From NCBI GenBank assembly GCA_016712635.1, contig JADJQS010000002.1:631323-695322 (forward strand): DNA of 64,000 bases, read 5' to 3'. Below are positions 24,994 through 34,620 of this stretch, one piece after another. Each line of letters opens with the position of its first letter. Within the stretch, counting starts at the first letter, position 1. This DNA is from Gammaproteobacteria bacterium. Its GTDB lineage: Bacteria; Pseudomonadota; Gammaproteobacteria; SZUA-140. The position numbers were made by a program, and so were the translations under genes. Under the pieces are notes generated by a model, which did not search any database, was not told the origin of the DNA, and saw nothing but the letters and a program-made list of their open reading frames with translations.

Positions 24994-26076
24994 ATGAAAA
25001 GAAAGAGTATTGCGATCGCTGTGACGGGCATGCTTGCGCTGCCCCTGTGGGTATCGACCGCTTCGGCCCTGGAGATCTACGGCAAGCTCCACGGCTCGGT
25101 CGATCTTTCCAGCAACGACGAAGAGGCCACCGGCCAGGAAGACAGCACGCTGGCATTCACCAACAACGCCTCGCGCATCGGCTTCAAGGGCAAGGAAGAG
25201 CTCAGCGAAGACCTGACCGTGACCTACCAGGCCGAGACCGTCATCGACCTCGACTCCGGCGGCTGGGGCGGCGGCCGCAACACCTACGTCGGCCTGATGG
25301 GCGGCTTCGGCGAGGTGCGCGCGGGACTGCACGACAGCCCCTACAAGAGCGCCACCTACGACATGTTCAGCGATACCCGCGCCGACTACAACGCGATCAT
25401 CGGCAATGTGCATGGCAGCGTGCTCTTCGATGAGCGTACCCCGAACACCATCCTGTACATCTCGCCCGACATGAGCGGCTTCCAGTTCCAGGGTGCGTAC
25501 ATCCTGGGTAACGCCGCCGCCGACGATGACCTGCCGGACGCCGAGGAGCCCGACAACACCGGCATCAGCCTCGCCGGCATGTACAACCAGGGTCCGCTGT
25601 CGCTGAGCGTCGCGATGGAGACCTTCGGCATCCAGGCAGAGACCGGCGAGCCGACCGACGATGCGCAGGCGGTCAAGCTGGGCGCGGGTTGGGATCTCGG
25701 CCAGGGCACCAAGCTCAGCTTCATCTTCGAGTCGGCCGAGTCTGGCGTCACCGACGAAAGCCGCGACGCCTTCTACATCGGCGCGATGCACAAGATGAGC
25801 GACAACACGACGCTGAAGGCGGCCGTCGGACAGGCCGATGGTCTCGACAGCGACAGTGACTTTAATGAAGATACCGGTGCGACGTACCTGGCGCTGGGCA
25901 TCTCGCAGAAGATGTCGAAGGACACCGAGCTCTACGCGCTGTTCGCCAGCGTCAGCAACGATGACGAGGGTGAGTACAGGCTGGACGGCGTCGGCTTCCC
26001 CGGCACTGCCACGGGCCCGACGATCTCCTCGTTCAGCTTCGGTATCGTCAAGAACTTCAGCGGCAAGTTCATGTAA
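24994..26076 (+). CDS. Gram-negative porin (trimeric, general diffusion type)
   Basis: A 360-residue protein with signal peptide MKRKSIAIAVTGMLALPLWV ending STASA and a 16-strand porin-like barrel: LEIYGKLHGSVDLSS, ASRIGFKGKEELSEDLTVTYQAE, NTYVGLMGGFGEVRAGLHDSPYK, ISFSFGIVKNF. The acidic character (many Asp/Glu) suggests cation selectivity, as in related estuarine and sulfur bacteria. The chain ends KNFSGKFM, so Met, not the usual Phe, is last. It is monocistronic, with a strong terminator at 26105-26130. A role in phosphate or arsenate uptake is possible from neighbours but not shown. Confidence 0.88.
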   Translation: MKRKSIAIAVTGMLALPLWVSTASALEIYGKLHGSVDLSSNDEEATGQEDSTLAFTNNASRIGFKGKEELSEDLTVTYQAETVIDLDSGGWGGGRNTYVGLMGGFGEVRAGLHDSPYKSATYDMFSDTRADYNAIIGNVHGSVLFDERTPNTILYISPDMSGFQFQGAYILGNAAADDDLPDAEEPDNTGISLAGMYNQGPLSLSVAMETFGIQAETGEPTDDAQAVKLGAGWDLGQGTKLSFIFESAESGVTDESRDAFYIGAMHKMSDNTTLKAAVGQADGLDSDSDFNEDTGATYLALGISQKMSKDTELYALFASVSNDDEGEYRLDGVGFPGTATGPTISSFSFGIVKNFSGKFM

Positions 26077-26104
26077 TCCGAACTTTCCCCTGGTTCTATC
26101 CCGC

Positions 26105-26130
26105 GGGGCGCCTCAGGGCGCCCCTTTTTT
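26105..26130 (+). terminator. Rho-independent terminator of the porin gene
   Basis: GGGGCGCC (26105-26112), loop TCAG, GGCGCCCC (26117-26124), then six T (26125-26130). The hairpin begins 28 bp after the porin stop codon. Confidence 0.9.
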
Positions 26131-26435
26131 AATCCCTGGTATTCGAACGATCGGAGAGATATCGCGTGATGCATGACACCGCCTCCGGGTGCATGTCGAA
26201 AACGGCGCAATAAGCCGCACTAATGAGCCTGTATTTCTCAAGCAGCAGAACCTTGCCGCCCTTCTGTCTATGCAGAACGATCCATGACATCCGGCCTTTC
26301 GATCATGCGCCGACGCAAGCGTCGTGGATCCGCCCGCGGACAATGAGGCGCAGGGTTCGCGCGGCGGCGGCGGGCTGGACGCGCTGTGCTGTCTCGCCCT
26401 GCTGCCCTGGGCGCTCGGCCGCCGCGCGCGGAAGC
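26131..26435. other. Intergenic region after the porin terminator
   Basis: About 305 bp between the porin terminator and the convergent end of the SPFH protein gene. I see no gene, RNA or repeat in it. Confidence 0.5.
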
Positions 26436-27281
26436 CTATCTGCCCAGCGTGCTCATGATGCCGCGGACGGCGGCGGGGAGATCCGCCGGCAGGACGACGA
26501 TCTTGGAGTTCGGCGAGAGGGACAGATGCCTGACCGCCTCGATGTATTTTTCACCCAGCAGGTAGACGGCCGGCAGTTCCTGGTCGCGTATCGCCTGGCT
26601 CACCTTGTCGATCGCCGTCTGGCTCGCCTCGGCCAGCACCACCTGCGCCTGCGCATCGCGCCGCGAGGCCTCGAGCCTGCCCTCGGCCTGCAGGATCGCG
26701 GCCGTCTTGTCGCCCTCCGCGCGCGTCACCGTCGCGCGCCGCTGGCGCTCGGCGGCGGCCTGCTCCTCCATCGCCTTCTGCATGGTCTGCGACGGATTGA
26801 TGTCCTGGATCTCCACCGTCTTCAGCGTGATGCCCCAGTCGGCGATGTCGTCCGAGATGCCGGTCTTGAGCCGGGCCTTGATCAGATCGCGCGAGGACAG
26901 CGCGTCGTCGAGGTCCATCTCGCCGATGATCGCGCGCAGCGAGGTCTGCACCAGGGTGCGGATGGCGAGCGCGTAGTCCTCCACGCCGTACACCGCCTTC
27001 TCGGGTGCGATGATGTTGATGTAGGCGACCGCGTTGGCGATGATCACGGCATTGTCCCGGGTGATAACCTCCTGCGAGGGAATATCGAGCACGATGTCCT
27101 TGGTCGTGACCTTGTACGCCACGCTGTCGATGTAGGGGACGATGACGTTGAGGCCCGGGCCGAGCGTGGTGTGGTATTTGCCCAGCCGCTGCACCACGTG
27201 CTTGAAGCCCTGCGGCACGATGCGCACGCCGAGCCCGATGGTGATGATCACCAGTACGACGAAGACCGCTACGACTATCAT
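26436..27281 (-). CDS. SPFH/band-7 membrane protease modulator (QmcA/stomatin-like)
   Basis: A 281-residue stomatin/prohibitin-like protein: one N-terminal membrane helix (MIVVAVFVVLVIITIGLGV), then the SPFH domain (VPQGFKHVVQRLGKYHTTLGPGLNVIVPYID, DIPSQEVITRDNA) and a coiled coil rich in Ala, Glu and Arg (AMEEQAAAERQRRATVTRAEGDKTAAILQ). Such proteins form large ring complexes in the membrane and often modulate FtsH-type proteases. It lies 40 bp downstream of the NfeD gene; the SPFH-NfeD pair is a conserved module. Confidence 0.9.
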   Translation of the reverse strand: MIVVAVFVVLVIITIGLGVRIVPQGFKHVVQRLGKYHTTLGPGLNVIVPYIDSVAYKVTTKDIVLDIPSQEVITRDNAVIIANAVAYINIIAPEKAVYGVEDYALAIRTLVQTSLRAIIGEMDLDDALSSRDLIKARLKTGISDDIADWGITLKTVEIQDINPSQTMQKAMEEQAAAERQRRATVTRAEGDKTAAILQAEGRLEASRRDAQAQVVLAEASQTAIDKVSQAIRDQELPAVYLLGEKYIEAVRHLSLSPNSKIVVLPADLPAAVRGIMSTLGR

Positions 27282-27321
27282 GGATGTTTACCCCCTGTCG
27301 GCAGATTGATCCGTACGGCGC

Positions 27322-27774
27322 TCACCGCTTCTCGACGATGAGGGTATTCCCGGAGATGTCCTTGACGAAGACGCGGTCGCCGGGCTCGACGCCCTGCTCG
27401 CACAGGAACGGCCATTCCTCCGCGCCCAGCAGCGGCGTCGAGAAACGCACCACGCCGCGTGTCCTGCCGGCCGGCACGCGGATGACCTGGCCGCTTTCCC
27501 CGACGATCGCCTCGCGCGGGATGCCGGCCTTGGTCCGGTCGGTCATCAGCGGCTTGATATAGCGGAACCAGAGGAAGGCGAACAGCGAGGACGACAGCGC
27601 CCACAGGAGCAATTGCGCGCCGGGGCCGAGCGCGGGGTGGAACCACAGCACGGCGGCCACTACCATGGCGCCGAGGCCGAACCAGAAGATGAAGAAGCTC
27701 GCGAGGAAGATCTCGGCGATCATCAGCAGCATGCCGAGGACCAGCCAGTGCCAGTCGTGGATCCCGTAGTCCAT
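27322..27774 (-). CDS. NfeD family membrane protein
   Basis: A 150-residue protein: two or three N-terminal membrane helices (HWLVLGMLLMIAEIFLASFFIFW, LLLWALSSSLFAFLWFRYI) and a C-terminal OB-fold (GESGQVIRVPAGRTRGVVRF ... GVEPGDRVFVKDISGNTLIVEKR). It is the short NfeD form that partners stomatin/QmcA-type proteins in the inner membrane. The ATG at 27774 (MDYGIHDWHW) begins the first helix; the longer open frame upstream is antisense to the RND adaptor. Confidence 0.87.
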   Translation of the reverse strand: MDYGIHDWHWLVLGMLLMIAEIFLASFFIFWFGLGAMVVAAVLWFHPALGPGAQLLLWALSSSLFAFLWFRYIKPLMTDRTKAGIPREAIVGESGQVIRVPAGRTRGVVRFSTPLLGAEEWPFLCEQGVEPGDRVFVKDISGNTLIVEKR

Positions 27775-28050
27775 CCGCCGCCCCTCTCCGTTGAAAACGC
27801 CGTGCCGCCACTGCCACGCCTGTGCACCGCATAAAATACCGTAAACGGCCACCGGCCGACAGTGTCCCCGTCCGCGCCGCTGAATCCCGCGGCGATACGC
27901 CCGCGGCCGGGTCCCAGGCCGCCTGAACTCGAACGGCGCGCCGCCTGTCATACAATGGAGCCGCCGCGCCCATCGACACGCGCGGTGTTTTTTTGTTACG
28001 GTAGAAGATTGTATCCGGTCTATTTCACCACTCCCGACAAGGAGATAGTC

Positions 28051-29133
28051 GTGCCCGCCGCATCCCGCGCCCGCCTTTCCCGCCGTGCAGCCCCGCTCCT
28101 CGCCCTGCTGCTTTCCCTCGCGGCGGCGGGTCACGCGATCGCGGCCACCCAGGTGATCGTCGCCCCGGCCCGGGTCGAACGCCTCGACGACCGCATCGAG
28201 GCGCTGGGCACGCTCAGGTCCAGCGAGTCGGTGCAGATCTCGTCCTCGATCACCGAGACCGTGAGTGCGGTCTACTTCGACGACGGCGACCGCGTCCCCG
28301 CGGGCAAGCCGCTGGTGGAGATGACCAGCGACGAGGAGCACGCGCAGCTCGAAGAGGCGCGCGCGACCGTCGACGAGGCGCGCCGCCAGTACGAGCGCGT
28401 ACAGTCGCTGCAGGAACAGGGCACCGCGGCCGCCTCGCTGCTCGATGAGCGCCAGCGCGACCTGGAGACCGCGCGGGCGCGCCTCGGCGCGATCGAATCG
28501 CGCCTCAAGGACCGTATCATCAAGGCGCCGTTCGCCGGCGTGATCGGCCTGCGCAACGTGAGCGTGGGGGCGCTGGTGGAACCCGGCGACCTGATCGCCA
28601 CCCTGGATGACGACAACCGGATGAAGCTGGAGTTTTCCGTGCCGAGCCTCTACCTCGGCAGCCTCGCGACCGGTCTGCCGGTGGTCGCCGTCACGGCGGC
28701 CTTCGGCGCGCGCGAGTTCCACGGCGCGGTCACCGCCGTGGACAGCCGCGTCGATCCGGTCACGCGCTCCGTGCTGGTACGCGCCATCCTGCCCAACCCC
28801 GACCGCAGCCTCAGGCCCGGCCTGCTGATGCAGGTGCACCTGCTGCGCAACGTCAGGGACGGCATCGTGATCCCGGAAGAGGCACTGATGCCGCTCGGCG
28901 ACAGGCAGTTCGTGCTGGTGGTGAACGAGGCGGACAACAACACGGTGGAACGCCGCGAGGTGCGCCTGGGCGCGCGCCGGCCGGGCCAGGCCGAGATCCT
29001 GGAGGGGCTGCGGGCGGGCGAGAAGGTGATCACCCACGGCACCACGCGGGTGAAGCCGGGTGACCAGGTCGCCGTCGCGGCGGTGGACGACGGCACGGTG
29101 CCGCTGCGCGAACTGCTGGAGAAGATGCCGTAA
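28051..29133 (+). CDS. RND efflux periplasmic adaptor (membrane fusion protein)
   Basis: A 360-residue HlyD/MexA-type adaptor. The start is GTG at 28051, set by AAGGAG at 28039-28044; a signal peptide follows (LSRRAAPLLALLLSLAAAGH). Then come the lipoyl half (RIEALGTLRSSESVQISSSITETV), a long alpha-hairpin (EEHAQLEEARATVDEARRQY ...), the second lipoyl half (IKAPFAGVIGLRNVSVGALV) and a beta-barrel (LEFSVPSLYLG). It links the inner-membrane pump to an outer-membrane channel, which is not encoded here. TAATG joins it to the pump gene with a 1-nt overlap. Confidence 0.92.
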   Translation: MPAASRARLSRRAAPLLALLLSLAAAGHAIAATQVIVAPARVERLDDRIEALGTLRSSESVQISSSITETVSAVYFDDGDRVPAGKPLVEMTSDEEHAQLEEARATVDEARRQYERVQSLQEQGTAAASLLDERQRDLETARARLGAIESRLKDRIIKAPFAGVIGLRNVSVGALVEPGDLIATLDDDNRMKLEFSVPSLYLGSLATGLPVVAVTAAFGAREFHGAVTAVDSRVDPVTRSVLVRAILPNPDRSLRPGLLMQVHLLRNVRDGIVIPEEALMPLGDRQFVLVVNEADNNTVERREVRLGARRPGQAEILEGLRAGEKVITHGTTRVKPGDQVAVAAVDDGTVPLRELLEKMP

Positions 29134-32100
29134 TGCTGCTGTCGGACATCTCGGTCAAGCGGCCGGTCTTCGCGACCGTGCTGTCGCTGCTGCTGATCGC
29201 CTTCGGCCTGGTGTCCTTCGAGCGCCTGCCGCTGCGCGAGTATCCCGACATCGACTCGCCGGTGGTATCGATCGAGGTGGCCTACCGGGGCGCCTCCGCC
29301 AGCGTGATCGAGACCCGCATCACCAAGCTGATCGAGGACCGCATCGCCGGCGTCGAGGGCATCCGCTTCATCGAATCCATCAGCGAGGACGGCCGCTCGC
29401 GCGTCACCATCGAGTTCGAGGTGGACCGCGACATCGACGCCGCCGCCAACGACGTGCGCGACCGCGTCGCCGGCATCCTCGACGACCTGCCGGACGAGGC
29501 GGACCCGCCCGAGATCCAGAAGGTCGACAGCAACGAGGACGTCATCATGTGGCTCAACCTCGAGAGCGACCGCATGAGCGTGCCGGAGCTGACCGATTAC
29601 GCCGACCGCTACCTGGTCGACCGCTTCTCGGTGCTGGGAGGCGTGGCCCGCGTGCGCATCGGCGGCGAGCAGATCTACGCCATGCGCGTCTGGCTCGACC
29701 GCCAGGCGCTGGCGGCGCGCAACCTTACGGTGACCGAGGTCGAGGACGCGCTGCGCGCCGAGAACATCGAATTGCCGGCCGGCAGCATCGACTCCGGCAA
29801 CCGCCAGCTGACGGTACGCGTACAGCGGGCCTTCACCTCCCCGGACAGCTTCGCCCGCCTGGTGCTGGCGCGCGGCGAGGGCGGTTACCTGGTCCGCCTG
29901 GGCGACGTGGCGCGGGTGGAGCGCGGCACCGAGGAGGACCGCCTGTTCTTCCGCGGCAACGGCATCCCGATGGTCGGCATCGGCATCATCAAGCAGTCGA
30001 CCGCCAACACACTGGGGGTGGCGCGCCTGGCCAGGGAGGAGGCCGACCGCATCAATGCCACCCTGCCGGAGGGCATGCAGATCCGCCAGAGCTATGATTC
30101 CTCGGTGTTCGTCGAAGGGGCCATCCACGAGGTCTACAAGACGCTGTTCATCGCCATCGCCCTGGTGATCGGCGTGATCTACCTGTTCCTCGGCAGCTTC
30201 CGCGCCACCCTGGTGCCCGCGGTCACGGTGCCGGTGTCGCTGATCGCCACCTTCACCGTGCTGCAGATCCTCGGCTTCTCCATCAACATCCTGACCCTGC
30301 TCGCGCTGGTGCTGGCGATCGGCCTCGTCGTCGACGACGCCATCGTGGTGATCGAGAACATCCACCGCCGCATGGAGCAGTACGGCGAGTCGCGCCTGGT
30401 GGCCGCCTATCGCGGCACGCGCCAGGTCGGCTTCGCCGTCATCGCCACCACGATCGTGCTGATCGCGGTATTCGTACCGATCGTATTCCTGCAGGGCGAT
30501 CTCGGCCGGCTGTTCTCGGAGTTCTCGCTCACCATGGCCGCGGCGGTCGGCTTCTCCGCCTTCGTCGCCCTGTCGCTGTCGCCGATGCTCGCCTCCCGGG
30601 TGCTGGGAAGCAGCGCGCGCACCGGCCTGACGCGCGGGATCGACGCGGCCTTCGACAGGGTGCGGCGGGGCTATCATGTCGCGCTGCTCGGGACGCTGCG
30701 GCACGCGTGGGTCGTCGGCGTGATCTTCGTCGGCATCCTTGCGGCGGCCATCTGGCTGCTGCGCGAGATCCCGAATGAATACACGCCGAAGGAGGACCGC
30801 GGCGCCTTCTTCGTCATGGTGACCGCGCCGGAGGGCGCCTCCTACGAATACATCGCCCGCTACATGGACGAGGTGGAGCGGCGCATGATGCCTCTGGTCG
30901 AGGACGGCGAGATCACCCGCCTGCTGGTGCGCGCGCCGACCGCCTTCGGCAACGTCGAAATTTTCAATCGCGGCATCGCCATCGTCGTGCTCAAGGAGTG
31001 GGGCGAAAGGCGCCCGGCCTGGGACATCATGGACGACGTGCGTGCACGTCTCGACGGCCTCACCGGCGTGCAGGCCTTCCCCGTGATGCGGCAGGGCTTC
31101 GGCGCCCGCACCCGCAAGCCGGTGCAGTTCGTCATCGGCGGCGGCACCTACGAGGAGCTGGCACAGTGGCGCGATATCCTGCTCGAGAAGATCAACGAGG
31201 ACAACCCCGGTCTGCAGGGCATCGACTGGGATTACAAGGAGACCAAGCCGCAGCTCGGCGTGACCATCGACTACGACCGCGCCGCCGACCTCGGCGTCTC
31301 CGTCAGCGCCATCGGCCGCACGCTGGAGACCATGCTGGGCTCGCGCCGCGTCACCACCTATCTCGACGACGGCGAGGAGTACGACGTCATCCTGCAGGGC
31401 GAGCGCGCCGCACAGCGCAGTCCCGCCAGCCTGGAGAACATTTATATCCGCTCCGACCGCAGCGGCCAGCTCATCCCGCTCTCGAACCTGGTGACGCTGA
31501 ACGATTTCGCGGACTCCATCTCGCTCAACCGCTTCAACCGCGTGCGCGCGATCACGATCGAGGCCAACCTGGCCGACGGCCTCGCCCTGGGCGACGCGCT
31601 GGACCACCTGGAGAATCTCGCGCGCGAGCACCTGCCGCCGAACGCCATCATCGACTACAAGGGCCAGTCGCGCGATTTCAAGCTCAGCACCGGCTCGATC
31701 ACCTTCATCTTCCTGCTCGCCCTGGTGGTGGTGTTCCTGGTGCTGGCCGCGCTGTTCGAGAGCTGGATCCATCCGCTCATCATCATCCTCACCGTGCCGC
31801 TTGCCATGATCGGCGCCCTGTTCGGCCTGTACGCCTTCGATATGACGCTGAACATCTTCAGCCAGATCGGCCTGCTCATGCTGGTCGGGCTGGCGGCCAA
31901 GAACGGCATCCTGATCGTCGAATTCGCCAACCAGCTGCGCGACGCCGGCCGGGCCTTCCGCGACGCGCTGATGGAGGCGTCCGAGGTGCGCCTGCGTCCG
32001 ATCATCATGACCAACCTGACGACGGCGGCCGGCGCCGTCCCGCTGCTGCTCTCATCCGGGCCGGGCACCGAGACCCGCGCCGTGATCGGCACGGTGATCC

Positions 32101-32270
32101 TGTGCGGCGTGATCGCGGCGACCTTCTTCACCCTGTTTGTGGTGCCCGTCGCCTACCAGCTTCTGGCGCGGCACACCGGCTCGCCCGGCGACGTCGCGCG
32201 GCGGCTGGAGAAGGAGATGTCCGAGCAGCCGGAACCGCGCCGGGATGCGCCGGGAGCAGCCCAGGAGTAG
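29133..32270 (+). CDS. RND efflux pump, HAE-1 family permease
   Basis: A 1045-residue inner-membrane pump of the AcrB/MexB type. It begins ISVKRPVFATVLSLLLIAFG and has twelve predicted membrane helices and two large periplasmic loops. The proton-relay Asp pair is present in LVVDDAIVVIENIHRRM. Further family motifs: GASASVIETRITKLIED, FLGSFRATLVPAVTVPVS, LVGLAAKNGILIVEFANQLR. It exports drugs, dyes or metabolites. The sequence resembles the MexF/MdtBC-like or heavy-hydrophobe branch without allowing a substrate call. It is coupled to the adaptor gene by a 1-nt overlap. Confidence 0.94.
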   Translation: MLLSDISVKRPVFATVLSLLLIAFGLVSFERLPLREYPDIDSPVVSIEVAYRGASASVIETRITKLIEDRIAGVEGIRFIESISEDGRSRVTIEFEVDRDIDAAANDVRDRVAGILDDLPDEADPPEIQKVDSNEDVIMWLNLESDRMSVPELTDYADRYLVDRFSVLGGVARVRIGGEQIYAMRVWLDRQALAARNLTVTEVEDALRAENIELPAGSIDSGNRQLTVRVQRAFTSPDSFARLVLARGEGGYLVRLGDVARVERGTEEDRLFFRGNGIPMVGIGIIKQSTANTLGVARLAREEADRINATLPEGMQIRQSYDSSVFVEGAIHEVYKTLFIAIALVIGVIYLFLGSFRATLVPAVTVPVSLIATFTVLQILGFSINILTLLALVLAIGLVVDDAIVVIENIHRRMEQYGESRLVAAYRGTRQVGFAVIATTIVLIAVFVPIVFLQGDLGRLFSEFSLTMAAAVGFSAFVALSLSPMLASRVLGSSARTGLTRGIDAAFDRVRRGYHVALLGTLRHAWVVGVIFVGILAAAIWLLREIPNEYTPKEDRGAFFVMVTAPEGASYEYIARYMDEVERRMMPLVEDGEITRLLVRAPTAFGNVEIFNRGIAIVVLKEWGERRPAWDIMDDVRARLDGLTGVQAFPVMRQGFGARTRKPVQFVIGGGTYEELAQWRDILLEKINEDNPGLQGIDWDYKETKPQLGVTIDYDRAADLGVSVSAIGRTLETMLGSRRVTTYLDDGEEYDVILQGERAAQRSPASLENIYIRSDRSGQLIPLSNLVTLNDFADSISLNRFNRVRAITIEANLADGLALGDALDHLENLAREHLPPNAIIDYKGQSRDFKLSTGSITFIFLLALVVVFLVLAALFESWIHPLIIILTVPLAMIGALFGLYAFDMTLNIFSQIGLLMLVGLAAKNGILIVEFANQLRDAGRAFRDALMEASEVRLRPIIMTNLTTAAGAVPLLLSSGPGTETRAVIGTVILCGVIAATFFTLFVVPVAYQLLARHTGSPGDVARRLEKEMSEQPEPRRDAPGAAQE

Positions 32271-32344
32271 CTGAAGATCGAAGCGGGGAGAGCCGTATTT
32301 TACCCGGAACTTCAGGAAGTATTGAGCGGGAACGGCCAATAATG

Positions 32345-32356
32345 CATCTGTCCCCG
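32345..32356 (+). repeat. Solo half of the GGGGACAGAT repeat
   Basis: ATCTGTCCCCGC near 32345-32356 matches one arm of the dispersed palindrome family but has no facing arm nearby. It lies in the 137-bp spacer between the RND pump gene and the convergent GSCFA gene. It could be a decayed copy. Confidence 0.35.
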
Positions 32357-32407
32357 CTTCATCCATGAAACACCGCCAGATCCATTGATGGTTGCCGGCG
32401 CCGCCGG

Positions 32408-34198
32408 TCATATCAATTCAGCAAGATGCTCCACGGTATCCGCGTAATATTCCCTGCTGCAATGAATGTCCCAGTCATTGCCCGACGCCCGATAACCATC
32501 CAGGCTGAAACCCGTCCTGTCGCAGCACTTATCCTCTGAATGAAAGACGAAATGCGTTTTCCGAAGCATGGCGTTCTCTTCCAGTAGCGCCTTCATGTAC
32601 GCACGCTTGTGCAGTTTATAGGTGCCGCTCTCGACAAACTCCCTGCCAAACCTGAATACCGCCGCATGCAGCGGCATGTCCGGCGCAGCGATCCATACGA
32701 TTTTGCTGTACGGCGTTTCGTCCTCTATCTGGCGCGCGAAATTCACCATGATGCGGGCGGGTCTTCTGTAGAAATCCACCACTTGCCCGTCGATACCCGT
32801 GATGATCGGAACAGTCGGGCTTATTTCATGACCGGAGCAGCCGGCGAAGCCCGCCTTGAGGGGGCCAAACGCACGGATGATGCCATCGCCCGCGAGGCCA
32901 AGTCCCACGAGGATCAGGATCTCCGGATGCTCTATACGAACGCGGGCGATCGCCTCCTCGTATTCCTCACTGAAGGTAAATTCCGTCAGCCTGTTGATCC
33001 GGATCAGGTCCTGGATCGAATCTTTCAGCCAGTACTGCGGGACATAGGCAATACCGTTGAGCAGCGGCCGTCTTGCCGCGAGGGCGTCCTTGAACCCTGC
33101 CAGATGGCTGTTACCCAGCACGACCCGCTGCTTTTCATCCAATGACGGGCCGGGGCGCGAACCATTGAACGTCTCGAGCAAGGCCTCCTCGCAGTCGGGA
33201 TCGAACTTCCCGCGCGACAGGAGCGAATCATCCCTGTGCGATGGGCCGGGAGATTCCGCCGCGCAGGAGAAAAAGTGCTCCATGACGAAATCAACGCCCC
33301 TGGGATTCACATTACGCTGGTTGGGCTCGAAATAGATCCCCTTGAATACGGGGCTGTTGATGAGTTCGTAGGACGGAAAATAATCGACATAGGTGCGATC
33401 AGCCGCCACCTCGTCCGCGACGGCCCTTAATACGGATTTTGACGCCATCGTCGCGACAAGGACATGCCTTCCCGAATTGGTCGCGGTCAGGGGCACCGGG
33501 GAGACGGTCAGGATGAATCTCAGATCCGCATTGACCACCCGCATCAAATCCAGTGACGCAAGCAGATTGTCCCTGACGTCCTCGAACTTCTGATTGACGA
33601 ACCGGTGCTGCTGCGGATCAAACTCCCCCGCGATCGTGCCCGGACACGCCGGATATTCGTACAGGCCGTCCCTGTTGATCCAGCTTTCCGTCAATCCAAG
33701 CGTGAAAACGAAGTATTTCGCCTGCTCGATGCAGTTGCGAAATGATGCCAATGTCGCGGATTGTGATCGCCTGAGCGCATCGATGTCACTGAATCCGCCG
33801 GGTTCGATCGCCGGGCGGAACGGATCGAAGAAGCGTCCATCCCCCTCCCATGCCTCGGCAGGCATGTCCTTTTTCAATAACGCCCATTCCGTCCACTGCC
33901 GCAATAACGAGGTCGTATAGATATTCCCTGTCCGGGCCGAGAAGACGTTGTAATTCCTCTTCCTCGCGTCCTCTGCCGACAGGCCCGGCGGGGACGGCTC
34001 TGCGGCATACCAGTTGAATCCTCTTGTGACCAGCGCATTACCGATGTGCTGGGCAAAACATGAACCAAAAGTGACGACCCTGTCATCCTGGGACAGCCTG
34101 AATTTCGGCATCCACAGATGATCGACATCGAACATGCTCTTTTGCGCGACGGCCGTCTTCCAGAAGGCGTAGCCCGGCAATTGCTCATAGGGATTCAT
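32408..34198 (-). CDS. GSCFA domain protein
   Basis: A 596-residue protein. The N-terminal half is a GSCFA domain, a SGNH-hydrolase-like fold: VVTFGSCFAQHIGNALVTRGFNWY with the namesake Gly-Ser-Cys-Phe-Ala, YNVFSARTGNIYTT, FVFTLGLTESWI and FILTVSPVPLTAT. The C-terminal half (about 350-596, starting VVLGNSHLAGFKDALA) carries another SGNH-like GNSH motif. Members are found in polysaccharide and capsule loci and may be acyl- or glycan-modifying esterases. The ATG at 34198 (MNPYEQLPGYAFW) fits the family. Codon use is less GC-biased than neighbours, hinting at transfer. Function is not established. Confidence 0.78.
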   Translation of the reverse strand: MNPYEQLPGYAFWKTAVAQKSMFDVDHLWMPKFRLSQDDRVVTFGSCFAQHIGNALVTRGFNWYAAEPSPPGLSAEDARKRNYNVFSARTGNIYTTSLLRQWTEWALLKKDMPAEAWEGDGRFFDPFRPAIEPGGFSDIDALRRSQSATLASFRNCIEQAKYFVFTLGLTESWINRDGLYEYPACPGTIAGEFDPQQHRFVNQKFEDVRDNLLASLDLMRVVNADLRFILTVSPVPLTATNSGRHVLVATMASKSVLRAVADEVAADRTYVDYFPSYELINSPVFKGIYFEPNQRNVNPRGVDFVMEHFFSCAAESPGPSHRDDSLLSRGKFDPDCEEALLETFNGSRPGPSLDEKQRVVLGNSHLAGFKDALAARRPLLNGIAYVPQYWLKDSIQDLIRINRLTEFTFSEEYEEAIARVRIEHPEILILVGLGLAGDGIIRAFGPLKAGFAGCSGHEISPTVPIITGIDGQVVDFYRRPARIMVNFARQIEDETPYSKIVWIAAPDMPLHAAVFRFGREFVESGTYKLHKRAYMKALLEENAMLRKTHFVFHSEDKCCDRTGFSLDGYRASGNDWDIHCSREYYADTVEHLAELI

Positions 34199-34620
34199 AA
34201 GGCACTCCAAGGGACGCGTATGCGCCCTGCGACGCAGGCAGAGTCGACCACAGCGCGCCCGGCCACCTGATCCCGAATGAACATGCGAGGAAGGGCCGGG
34301 ATGAACATGCCGGGAGACTTTCGAATCCCCGGTCCAGGATAGTCTCAGAATGAAGCTATTTACCCGCGCCTGATGATGGCTGCGCGCCGGAGATATCGAG
34401 GGAAATCCGCCTGATGCCCCGGACTTCACCCCGACTGAGACATCAAATCATTTAATTGTGGATTAATAGTGCAGATAACGTGGCAATACCATGCACGTCG
34501 CGCACAAGGCGAGGGGCTTTAACCACAATAATTTCGGGACAAACAGAGGATCCCGCCTGGCGAACAGGGTGCAGAACGGGCTTCGGGGATATTGCCGGGA
34601 ACAAATATGCGCAACTGCTG
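34199..34620. other. Intergenic region upstream of the GSCFA gene
   Basis: About 420 bp without a supportable gene, moderately AT-rich around 34440-34500, presumably holding the minus-strand promoter of the GSCFA gene. A short direct repeat GATGAACATGC / GAATGAACATGC occurs at about 34276-34310. Nothing else was seen. Confidence 0.45.

Noticed and set aside
28650..31772. 1040-codon minus-strand open frame opposite the RND genes
   Set aside because: It is a GC-skew shadow of two well-conserved RND genes; its translation is His/Asp/Gln-rich without recognisable domains.
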